Made by a program: the position numbers and the translations under genes. From a bacterium (lineage in GTDB: Bacteria; Patescibacteriota; Minisyncoccia; UBA6257; 2-01-FULL-56-20), in assembly GCA_021813155.1 (NCBI GenBank), contig JAKALK010000019.1:1-14237 (forward strand): 14,237 bases of DNA, written 5' to 3'. Each line of letters starts with the position of its first letter. Within the stretch, counting starts at the first letter, position 1. The notes beneath the pieces are model-generated. The model made no database searches. It had not been told where the DNA came from and was given only the letters and a program-made list of their open reading frames with translations. Positions 6,293 through 11,697 of this stretch are shown here, piece after piece.

Positions 6293-7806
6293 TTTGGAAT
6301 TTTTTTAACCCATTTTTGTTTTATGCCTGGCTTGAAATGAAGATGGTGTTCGTGAGGCCAGAAGAACATTTTTGGTTTTACTTTATGTGGAATAGAAGAG
6401 TAATTATTCCTATATTCAGCATTTTTGAGAAGTAAACTTTCAACAATTAAATCGTGGCAGAGTTTTTGGAGATACTTTGAGGCTCTCATTTTTGGCTTGA
6501 GCTCGACGTGAACTTCCATAAATTGATTCTGTTTTCTATCGGTTTTAGTCATTATAGTAAATTTCCCAGTTACGAAATTTTCTAGCTTCTCATGCTGGAG
6601 GGCTTCTCGGATGTGTTCGGGATATATAATGGCGCCATAGAGTTTTGTTGATAAATCTTTTCTTTCATAAACGTATACAAAAGGAGTCTCAGAGATACTT
6701 CTCTCTGCATCAATTTTCCTAGCCTCCCTTCTTAGATCAATGCCATTGGATTTTAGCTTTTTTTCAAGTTGAGCAAAACTCATCACGCCGCCATGATCGC
6801 CAATTGAATAACGGATAAGAGGAATCGTGTTGCGGCCGGTTAGGAGAATGTCTTCTCCTTGAGCCTCGAAGGTTATGAAGGAGGGATTGTATTGGGCGAG
6901 GGTAGGAGTTTTGCTCACGTCCTCGAAGATATCTTTAAAAAGTTTTGGATTTTTCATTGCGAGTCGGCGAACTAAAATTGAAGTTGGAGTTTCATAAGCC
7001 ATAGCGCCGATATCGGCAGTCCCATAAATATTTAACGTATCTAAAATAGGATTTCTTACTCCGGCTTTTTTTACAACGTAATCGCGGAATTTTTCCGTGA
7101 AGGATTCGGCAGCAAAAAGTAGGCGCATGTTAAGTTTTTTTAAATTAATACCCTCATCATGAGCTTCATCTAAAACGTCTTTTATAAAAGGTGGATAGCC
7201 GATTAGAATTGTTTCGCGATACTGCGGAGATAAACTCCGGAGCGCGTGAAAAATCTCGTTTTTATTAATGCCAGGAGTAATAATTGAAACAGGAAGATTA
7301 GATCTTTGAGTGGCGATCTCGAAAGCCTTATAAGTAATAATTCCTCCAATCCAGACGCCCATACCGAAACCAATAATCACCAAAGTCGGACCACCGGTAC
7401 CGTAAGAACTATTTTTCAAAAACTCTTCGGCGAGAATTGAATATTGCCAGTCGAGTTTTTGTTCTCTTGGGAAATAGAATGGCTCACCGGTGGAGCCAGA
7501 GGTAGAAGTATAAACTATAGGTTTATTTAAATGGCCATCCCAAATGAGTTTTTCGAGTGGATATTCGCGGAGATAAGATTTTTTGTCAGTTGTCGGCAGA
7601 AGCTCAAAATCTTTGAAAGTTTTTATTTTTGCCGGGTCAACGCGATGTTTCTTTAAAAAATCTTTGTAGGCCGGGACTCTTTTGGCGGCATCCTTAAATA
7701 GCGAAAGGGCATTTTTTTCTCGCTCGTGAGACCAAAATTCAGATTTCTTTTTCCGTAAAGAACCTAGGATTTTATCGGCTTTAATTTCTACCGATTTACC
7801 AATCAT
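6289..7806 (-). CDS. Adenylate-forming ligase, PaaK/LuxE-like
   Basis: This 505-aa protein is an ANL-type adenylating enzyme related to phenylacetate-CoA ligase, CapK and acyl-protein synthetase LuxE. It should activate a carboxylate as acyl-AMP and pass it to a thiol or amine. Motifs are the phosphate loop YTSTSGSTGEP (99-109), the acyl-adenylate motif NIYGTADIG (259-267, the YGxTE equivalent) and IRYSIGD (331-337). The C-terminal tail is Lys-rich (HFKPGIKQKWVKK) where family members keep catalytic or hinge lysines. Length is somewhat above PaaK (about 430-440). The substrate is not readable from sequence. It has its own leaderless promoter 38 nt after the dehydrogenase gene and is coupled through ATGA to the thiF-like gene, so both products probably act on one pathway. 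Confidence 0.8.
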   Translation of the reverse strand: MIGKSVEIKADKILGSLRKKKSEFWSHEREKNALSLFKDAAKRVPAYKDFLKKHRVDPAKIKTFKDFELLPTTDKKSYLREYPLEKLIWDGHLNKPIVYTSTSGSTGEPFYFPREQKLDWQYSILAEEFLKNSSYGTGGPTLVIIGFGMGVWIGGIITYKAFEIATQRSNLPVSIITPGINKNEIFHALRSLSPQYRETILIGYPPFIKDVLDEAHDEGINLKKLNMRLLFAAESFTEKFRDYVVKKAGVRNPILDTLNIYGTADIGAMAYETPTSILVRRLAMKNPKLFKDIFEDVSKTPTLAQYNPSFITFEAQGEDILLTGRNTIPLIRYSIGDHGGVMSFAQLEKKLKSNGIDLRREARKIDAERSISETPFVYVYERKDLSTKLYGAIIYPEHIREALQHEKLENFVTGKFTIMTKTDRKQNQFMEVHVELKPKMRASKYLQKLCHDLIVESLLLKNAEYRNNYSSIPHKVKPKMFFWPHEHHLHFKPGIKQKWVKKIPK

Positions 7807-7813
7807 ATCCTAT

Positions 7814-7822
7814 ATTATAACA
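7814..7822 (-). promoter_or_regulatory. Extended -10 promoter, leaderless ligase gene
   Basis: On the minus strand TG-T-TATAAT (hexamer 7819-7814) ends 7 nt before the ATG at 7806. It is the same TGTTATAAT string as at the HIT gene, with the same placement, so the ligase-thiF transcript is probably leaderless and separate from the dehydrogenase upstream. The -35 region is not recognisable. Confidence 0.65.
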
Positions 7823-7844
7823 GGATACTGATTTTTGAGTAGGC

Positions 7845-8906
7845 TTAACGTTGGGCTTTCTTTTTACCTAAAAAGATGCTTTCCGCAAGATGGTCAGCTA
7901 CAACACTGGTTGGCTTTTTTTCTTTTCTCGAGAGTTCAATAATTTTTTTAGCGGTTTGCTGAATACTCAGACATTTTTTCTCTACCCATTTACGGTCATA
8001 TCCTCCTTTTCTTAGTTCCCCAACAACACTAATAAGGCCACCGGCATTGGCTAGATAGTCCGGAACGTAGAGAATTTTAAGGTGATGGAGGGCTTCACCG
8101 ATTTTTGGATCAGCCAATTGGTTATTTGCGCCACCACAGATGATTTGGCATTTTAACTCTCTGATAGTTTTTTCGTTAAATTCACCGCCGATAGCGCAAG
8201 GAGAATAAACGTCAACTTTTTGCTTATGAATCTCATTAATACTAACGACTTTTATTTTTGGAAAATGTTTTTTAGCGTCTTTAACCTTTTCTGGGCTACG
8301 ATTTGCCACTGTAATTTTACCTCCTTGCTCGTATAAAAATTTGCAGAGATTAAATCCCACCTTGCCTAGTCCTTTAATGGCGAAGGTGTGATCTTTAATT
8401 TCGTCATTACCAAAAGTAGCTTCAAAGGCTCCCTTAATAGACGCAAAAACACCGAGTGCCGCCCAAGGCCCTAGGTCGCCACCACTTTTGCTGTGACCGA
8501 CAATGAATTTAGAATTTTCAGCCAAAATATCGACGTCACGTTGATCAATACCAACATCTTCACCGGTAATATAATTCCCATTTAAGAGATTGACCCTTTT
8601 GGCATATTCAATTAAAAATTCTTTGGTCTTGGGTTTTTGGGGGTCGATAATAATGGTGGCTTTGGCACCGCCATAAGGAACTCCAGCCAGGGCGCATTTA
8701 TAAGTCATGGCGCGAGAAAGGCGCAGGGCGTCACGAAGCGCTTCTTCGTCTGATTTGTATGGGAAATAGCGGGTACCCCCGGCGGAAGGACCAAGGTTAG
8801 TGTTGTGGATGGCTATGTAGCCGCGAAGGCCAGTTTTTTTATCGCAAAAGCAAGAAACGAGTTCGTGGTTATCGAACTCCGGGAGTTTTTCGATTTCTAA
8901 GTACAT
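7845..8906 (-). CDS. Glu/Leu/Phe/Val-type amino acid dehydrogenase
   Basis: This 353-aa oxidoreductase would interconvert an amino acid and its 2-oxo acid with release or uptake of ammonia. Length and motifs fit the leucine/valine/phenylalanine dehydrogenase branch: GGTRYFPY (43-50), catalytic-type lysines K70 (MTYK) and K82 (PYGGAK) spaced as in leucine dehydrogenase, TGEDVG (114-119), and the dinucleotide loop KGLGKVG (178-184). CGGANNQL and YVPDYLANAGG near the C-terminus are also family-typical. At the end of strand 2 of the coenzyme domain the sequence is VANRS, with Asn-Arg-Ser where NAD-preferring members have Asp, so NADP use is possible. The exact substrate is uncertain. There is no Shine-Dalgarno; a 29-aa ORF overlaps its start by 10 nt, suggesting coupling with the upstream nucleotidyltransferase. 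Confidence 0.85.
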   Translation of the reverse strand: MYLEIEKLPEFDNHELVSCFCDKKTGLRGYIAIHNTNLGPSAGGTRYFPYKSDEEALRDALRLSRAMTYKCALAGVPYGGAKATIIIDPQKPKTKEFLIEYAKRVNLLNGNYITGEDVGIDQRDVDILAENSKFIVGHSKSGGDLGPWAALGVFASIKGAFEATFGNDEIKDHTFAIKGLGKVGFNLCKFLYEQGGKITVANRSPEKVKDAKKHFPKIKVVSINEIHKQKVDVYSPCAIGGEFNEKTIRELKCQIICGGANNQLADPKIGEALHHLKILYVPDYLANAGGLISVVGELRKGGYDRKWVEKKCLSIQQTAKKIIELSRKEKKPTSVVADHLAESIFLGKKKAQR

Positions 8907-8986
8907 TTTTCTAGAAGCAGGATTTTTAATTCGTTCAGTAGTTTAATGATTTGTTCAAGTTTTTTTAAGATAACTTCATTTGGCAT
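8897..8986 (-). CDS. 29-aa amphipathic small ORF
   Basis: The frame MPNEVILKKLEQIIKLLNEL continues to a 29-residue product ending LLLEKCT. Its hydrophobic residues (I, L) recur every 3-4 positions, so it would form one amphipathic helix or a short coiled coil. The ATG overlaps the 3' end of the nucleotidyltransferase gene, and the stop lies 10 nt inside the dehydrogenase gene, so translation could reinitiate through all three. There is no Shine-Dalgarno. It could be a small partner of the MNT protein, a coupling ORF, or chance in an AT-rich spacer. Confidence 0.35.
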   Translation of the reverse strand: MPNEVILKKLEQIIKLLNELKILLLEKCT

Positions 8987-9329
8987 ATTGAGTGGCTAGA
9001 GATTTTTCCCCGGCTCGGCGAAGTTTAGCGGTGTCTTGATATCTTTTCCAAGCAAGAACTCGAAAACGTATGAAATCGTCATTTTCACCGTAAATAAGCT
9101 TACCGCTTTCTGCTATTTGAAACTGGAGGAGAGGCGGGGCATTCCAAAGATCAACGAGATCAACTTTATCTTCGGAAATTTTAAGTTTGGATGCTAACTT
9201 AGAAGCCAGATCGGCTTTTTCTTTGAGGCTCAGGGCGTGGTTGGATAAAACCGCCACATCAAAATCTGAAGTAGCCCCGGCGGTACCTCTAGTTTGAGAA
9301 CCAAAAGTGACGATAAGATTTGATTTCAT
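8976..9329 (-). CDS. MNT-type nucleotidyltransferase domain protein
   Basis: This 117-aa protein is a minimal nucleotidyltransferase of the polymerase-beta fold. It has FGSQTRG (9-15), the paired metal-binding aspartates in SDFD (D22, D24), and a third acidic residue in KVDLVD (D57). Such proteins are commonly paired with a HEPN-domain protein in MntA/HepT toxin-antitoxin modules, where the MNT partner adds AMP to the HEPN protein. No HEPN gene is adjacent here: the next genes are a 29-aa ORF and an amino acid dehydrogenase. The C-terminal ~40 residues (FIRFRVLAWKRYQDTAKLRR) are basic and helical. It may be an orphan antitoxin or act on another target. It is probably near-leaderless from the TATAGT box upstream. 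Confidence 0.8.
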   Translation of the reverse strand: MKSNLIVTFGSQTRGTAGATSDFDVAVLSNHALSLKEKADLASKLASKLKISEDKVDLVDLWNAPPLLQFQIAESGKLIYGENDDFIRFRVLAWKRYQDTAKLRRAGEKSLATQYAK

Positions 9330-9337
9330 ACCGTTTT

Positions 9338-9346
9338 ACTATACCA
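9338..9346 (-). promoter_or_regulatory. Extended -10 promoter of the MNT gene
   Basis: On the minus strand TG-G-TATAGT (hexamer 9343-9338) ends 8 nt before the ATG at 9329. This matches the leaderless arrangement of other AT-rich genes in the window, one base pair from the consensus hexamer. No Shine-Dalgarno is present. Confidence 0.5.
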
Positions 9347-9375
9347 CTACCTTGGATAATTGGGTAGGAACTTAC

Positions 9376-9550
9376 TTAAACCGAGGGGCAGGAGAGGGCG
9401 GGGCCGCCGCTAAATATGAAGTTTATAAGGTCGACAAGATCGAAGACATCGTATTGGCCGTCGTTGTTGACATCCATACTGGCGGGATGGGCCGGATAAG
9501 CGTGACCGCTGAAAATTACATCGATAAGGAGAGTGGTGTCAAGTATTGAC
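9376..9550 (-). pseudogene. Dockerin type I remnant, 5'-truncated
   Basis: The minus frame ending at TAA 9376 encodes one and a half dockerin repeats. The second is complete: DVNNDGQYDVFD, an EF-hand-like loop with Asp/Asn at 1, 3, 5, 9 and 12, followed by LVDLINFIFSGGPAL. The first keeps only the helix part (LDTTLLIDVIFSG), and its calcium loop is missing. Upstream the frame runs into antisense-like nonsense over the 3' end of the GreA-domain gene, so the break is at about 9545-9557. No secreted enzyme or scaffold precedes it. Dockerins normally sit at the C-terminus of large secreted proteins, so this is most likely the tail of a lost or transferred gene. It is GC-richer than its surroundings. 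A 33-aa ORF starting at ATG 9477 could still be translated, but nothing supports that. Confidence 0.7.
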
Positions 9551-9557
9551 AACTGTA

Positions 9558-9803
9558 TTAAGCGATTTCGATGATCTGGGCAAAAAATGAGTCTTCTCCA
9601 ACTTGATAAGAAACAAGTTCGCCGATGGCGTGGCCTAAAATAGCTCTGCCAATTGGGCACTCGTTTGAGATAATACCGTTTTCGGGGTCAGTTTCTTTTG
9701 ATGTTCGAATAGTATAAGTTTTTATAGCTCCGTTTTGGAGTTTGATTTTAACCGTATTTCCTAAATCTATAATCTTGTTTTGATTATTAGAATCAGAGCC
9801 CAT
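9558..9803 (-). CDS. GreA/GreB C-terminal domain protein, stand-alone
   Basis: This 81-aa protein matches the FKBP-like C-terminal domain of the transcript cleavage factors GreA and GreB. It has an N-terminal strand IIDLGNTVKIKL, a central YTIRTSKETDPENGIISNECPIGRAILGH (the S-P-I-G-x-A-x-L-G signature with Cys at the Ser position), then GELVSYQV and a final strand AQIIEI. The N-terminal coiled coil carrying the acidic catalytic tip is missing, so it cannot stimulate RNA cleavage as GreA does. Like Rnk or other short Gre-fold proteins, it may bind RNA polymerase and compete with Gre factors. TAA lies immediately before the ATG in frame, so no longer start exists. It has its own -10 box and a leader of about 36 nt without a Shine-Dalgarno. 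Confidence 0.85.
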   Translation of the reverse strand: MGSDSNNQNKIIDLGNTVKIKLQNGAIKTYTIRTSKETDPENGIISNECPIGRAILGHAIGELVSYQVGEDSFFAQIIEIA

Positions 9804-9845
9804 TTAGCAACACACTAAAAACCGGCCTTTATCAAGCCAAAGTTT

Positions 9846-9851
9846 ATTATA
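9846..9851 (-). promoter_or_regulatory. Promoter -10 of the GreA-domain gene
   Basis: TATAAT on the minus strand (9851-9846) lies 42 nt before the ATG at 9803. A TTGCCT 15 nt further upstream could be the -35, though the spacing is short. It is divergent from the promoter at 9913-9941, with the -35 regions about 40 nt apart. Confidence 0.5.
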
Positions 9852-9912
9852 CACCCCTTTTGAGTTAGGCAATGTGCGTAATTTTTATTTAGGGTTGGAT
9901 TAAACTTCCTTG

Positions 9913-9941
9913 TTGACAGGAAAAAACATGGGGCGTATTAT
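9913..9941 (+). promoter_or_regulatory. Consensus promoter of the attenuator leader
   Basis: TTGACA (9913-9918), a spacer of exactly 17 bp and TATTAT (9936-9941) make this the best sigma70-type promoter in the window. The predicted start at about 9948-9949 coincides with the ATG of a 33-codon ORF at 9949. Confidence 0.8.
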
Positions 9942-9948
9942 AAAATCG

Positions 9949-10050
9949 ATGATTGAAAGTAAGTTAAATAACTCGAATCTTTTCGGCCTGAGCCAAAACT
10001 TCTGGTTTAGCTTTTATTACCCCTTTCCGGAGAGGGTCTTTAGAGGTTGA
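9949..10050 (+). CDS. Aromatic-rich 33-aa leader peptide
   Basis: A short ORF begins at the predicted transcription start (7 nt after the -10 box) and ends at TGA 10048-10050. Nine of its 33 residues are Phe, Tyr or Trp, concentrated in NFWFSFYYPFP (residues 17-27, bases 9997-10029). This is the composition of regulatory leader peptides such as those of pheA, pheST and trp operons. The run ends just where the first hairpin segment (10021-10026) begins, and the stop codon lies 9 nt after the proposed antiterminator strand (10033-10039), as expected for ribosome-controlled attenuation. It has no Shine-Dalgarno and would be read as a leaderless message. A longer in-frame ATG at 9928 lies before the predicted start of the RNA. 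As an alternative it could be a substrate peptide of the neighbouring ATP-grasp protein. Confidence 0.6.
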   Translation: MIESKLNNSNLFGLSQNFWFSFYYPFPERVFRG

Positions 10051-10110
10051 GCTAGTAATTATTTAGTATACGCGCTCCCCTTGGACCCTGTCCTAGGGGA
10101 TTTTTGTTTT
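10021..10110 (+). promoter_or_regulatory. Attenuator: alternative hairpins 1:2, 2:3, 3:4
   Basis: Segment 1 CCCTTT (10021-10026) pairs with AGAGGG (10031-10036) across a CCGG loop. Segment 2 AGGGTCT (10033-10039) can instead pair with GGACCCT (10083-10089), 6 Watson-Crick pairs plus one G-U. That pairing would consume the 5' arm of the terminator hairpin (10077-10099). A ribosome stalled at the Tyr-Tyr codons (10015-10020) would cover segment 1 and free segment 2, favouring read-through. A ribosome reaching the stop codon would cover segment 2 and let the terminator form. The order and spacing are those of trp-type attenuation. Pairings were made by eye. Confidence 0.55.
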
Positions 10111-10132
10111 GATAATTGAGCGCGAATACTAA
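10063..10132 (+). repeat. Long inverted repeat enclosing the terminator
   Basis: Bases 10063-10076 (TTAGTATACGCGCT) pair with 10119-10132 (AGCGCGAATACTAA) at 13 of 14 positions, with one A-A mismatch. The C-G next to it (10077 with 10118) can extend the stem. The repeat encloses the terminator hairpin and its U-tract, so it can form only in read-through transcripts, or as a protein-binding site in DNA. Confidence 0.6.
10077..10110 (+). terminator. Intrinsic terminator in the leader
   Basis: CCCCT (10077-10081) pairs with AGGGG (10095-10099), and GGAC (10083-10086) with GTCC (10090-10093), around a CCT loop, with one T-T mismatch between the two stems. ATTTTTGTTTT follows directly (10100-10110). 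This is a textbook rho-independent terminator about 160 nt after the promoter and 118 nt before the next gene, so it would act within the leader. Confidence 0.75.
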
Positions 10133-10227
10133 TTGGCACTTAATAATCAGCACAAAAAGTCCTTTAACAACTCATAGCCGGGATAGCTGAGTCTTGGTTG
10201 TGAAAAATATCATCTGGGAGGTAATAA
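10133..10227 (+). promoter_or_regulatory. Distal leader and RBS of the ATP-grasp gene
   Basis: After the attenuator the leader runs to the ATG at 10228. It contains a bulged hairpin at about 10167-10201 (ACTC/GAGT and AGC/GCT stems around CGGGATA, possibly closed by ACA/TGT), and then a strong Shine-Dalgarno GGGAGGT (10216-10222), 5 nt before the ATG. I saw no tRNA, T-box consensus or known riboswitch in it. Confidence 0.45.
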
Positions 10228-11613
10228 ATGACAAACTCGCTGCTTGGTCGGCACATTGCGAGCTCAGTGACTGCTGAGCTTGGTCCTGTAACAGAAAGGA
10301 GAGACATTAAGTCTTCGTTGGGTCCTTTCCGAGTTCTACAAGGATATAAAATTCGATATCCAGCCGCCGTCATCGGGGCACTCGGCCAGTTGTACCAAGA
10401 ATTTAACCTGGCCTTCGCGCCACTGATCATGAAAAACCGAGAGTGGCCACCGGATTACCAGTATTGCTTCGAGAGGGACGGAACGCCAATTAACTACGCG
10501 GTTCAAATCGATATAGTTGGCTTGCCGCAGAGTTTCTTGGACTCAGCTGAGGCCATGACAGCTAGCGAGGTACGAGAATTGCTGCGTGGCTGGATTTTCG
10601 AAATCGAAAATTCCCTCGCGATGTACCAGCTTCTCCAAAGAGCTTTCGCTAGCAATAGCCAGAGTTCTTTCTTTGACCAGAGATTCCGATCGGCCTTAGC
10701 GCGCATAAGGGCCAGATTTGGCAAACCTCTTGCGCTCCTCGCAGTTACAGACCAAAAACACGCAGGGATGCGTGAGTCGGAATTCGGAAACATGAACGGG
10801 GAACCGCTGTCTGACGGCGAGATCTTGGAGCTTTCTGGATTTGATCGCCTTTTCTCGCCGGCTGAATTCATAACGCACATCAAGGAAAATGAAGGGGGCT
10901 GCCAATACCTTCTGTACGCCCGTACTTCAGACCCAGTTGCTGTATTAAGGAAGCCGGGGCTTAAGGTTGAGCATCCCCTACTTAGTGATCCGACAATCCG
11001 GAGGATCATCAAAGCGAACACGCTGACTCTCAATATCGATGATCCGGGGATGGGACACGACAGGAGAATCAACGACACGAAGGAGTACATGCCCGCACTC
11101 GGGATGGGTTTCCCTTTATGCTCGTCCAATAATAACCTCTTCTTTTCTCCTGAATTAAGTGAGCATCTTTCTCGGGGAAATGCGTACGCCGACTTCAGGG
11201 GGAATCGATTTTCTGAAGATTTCGCCGTCTACCTGCAATCACGAGGCATAGATCCTAAAACCGTGGAGGCAGGTGAAGTTCGGCTGCGCGCCAAACCGAT
11301 GAGAGGCACTTATGGAGGTTACGGGCACTTGGTTGGATGTGTGGCGGACTCGGAATTCCGAAAAGAAGTGAGGGCTGGGATGCGACAGCGCGGAGATTAC
11401 ATTATCCAGCCAGAGATGCCAACACCGTACCTGACTAACACAACGGACGGCACGAAATATACCTACATTGATCGGGTCTTCTTCTCTGCTTTGGATGGAG
11501 AGACTTGTTTCCTCGGCGGCTTCAGAACGCTTTTGCCAACAGAAAGCAGTGAGGCCAAGCACAACCGAGTTCACGGCAATGTGGATGCGGTGATGGCCGA
11601 GATTGCCTCCTGA
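10228..11613 (+). CDS. Unrecognised ATP-grasp-like protein, 461 aa
   Basis: No named family is recognised. The C-terminal third resembles an ATP-grasp ligase core, perhaps the circularly permuted type. It has a strand Lys in RLRAKP (K356), a Gly-rich loop RGTYGGYGH (359-367), a hinge-like YIIQPEM (391-397), DRVFF (415-419), GGFRTLLP (430-437) and late Asn residues (N446, N451) that could bind magnesium. Such enzymes form amide or peptide bonds with ATP. Residues 270-310 (NIDDPGMGHD, LGMGFPLCSSNNNLFF) may be the preceding alpha/beta domain. The N-terminal ~250 residues are new to me and mostly helical. No signal peptide or membrane segment is seen. The start is set by GGGAGGT 5 nt upstream, and the gene ends in tandem TGA codons and a strong hairpin. 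It is GC-richer than its AT-rich neighbours and lies downstream of an attenuator leader. The fold call is an inference. Confidence 0.6.
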   Translation: MTNSLLGRHIASSVTAELGPVTERRDIKSSLGPFRVLQGYKIRYPAAVIGALGQLYQEFNLAFAPLIMKNREWPPDYQYCFERDGTPINYAVQIDIVGLPQSFLDSAEAMTASEVRELLRGWIFEIENSLAMYQLLQRAFASNSQSSFFDQRFRSALARIRARFGKPLALLAVTDQKHAGMRESEFGNMNGEPLSDGEILELSGFDRLFSPAEFITHIKENEGGCQYLLYARTSDPVAVLRKPGLKVEHPLLSDPTIRRIIKANTLTLNIDDPGMGHDRRINDTKEYMPALGMGFPLCSSNNNLFFSPELSEHLSRGNAYADFRGNRFSEDFAVYLQSRGIDPKTVEAGEVRLRAKPMRGTYGGYGHLVGCVADSEFRKEVRAGMRQRGDYIIQPEMPTPYLTNTTDGTKYTYIDRVFFSALDGETCFLGGFRTLLPTESSEAKHNRVHGNVDAVMAEIAS

Positions 11614-11621
11614 TGAACACT

Positions 11622-11668
11622 TTAGCCGCGCGCCCCATTTTCGGGGTGCGCGGCTAACCTTCTTTTAT
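11622..11668 (+). terminator. Terminator of the ATP-grasp gene
   Basis: A 15-bp stem pairs 11622-11636 (TTAGCCGCGCGCCCC) with 11643-11657 (GGGGTGCGCGGCTAA), with one G-U, around an ATTTTC loop. CCTTCTTTTAT follows. It begins 9 nt after the stop codon and ends before the next gene's promoter. Confidence 0.85.
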
Positions 11669-11682
11669 AGAAGAATATGGTT

Positions 11683-11691
11683 TAATATAAA
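11683..11691 (+). promoter_or_regulatory. -10 box of the leaderless M20 gene
   Basis: TATAAA (11686-11691) ends 6 nt before the ATG at 11698; overlapping TAATAT (11683-11688) is an alternative hexamer. The placement copies that of the HIT, ligase and leader-peptide genes, and no Shine-Dalgarno is present. The -35 is weak (TTCTTT at 11660-11665). Confidence 0.45.
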
Positions 11692-11697
11692 AAATCG

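Noticed and set aside
5102..7806. CBASS-like or ubiquitin-like conjugation defence module
   Set aside because: No cyclase, E2, JAB peptidase or effector gene is adjacent, and the E1-like protein lacks an obvious transfer Cys.
9307..9549. 80-aa plus-strand ORF over the dockerin remnant
   Set aside because: Its sequence is the antisense of the dockerin repeats; the minus frame carries the recognisable motif.
9942..10135. A non-coding RNA such as 6S, SRP RNA or tmRNA
   Set aside because: The promoter-to-terminator length (about 160 nt) would suit a small RNA, but the clear aromatic ORF and the segment logic fit an attenuator better, and I found no SRP loop motif, tRNA-like end or 6S-like open bubble.
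10021..10227. T-box or known riboswitch
   Set aside because: No T-box consensus (GGGTGGxACCGCG-like) and no core of a riboswitch I know is visible; a leader peptide explains the structures.
10503..11129. 208-aa minus-strand ORF inside the ATP-grasp gene
   Set aside because: It is a shadow frame: Ser-rich, no start signals, and opposite a frame with a good Shine-Dalgarno and terminator.
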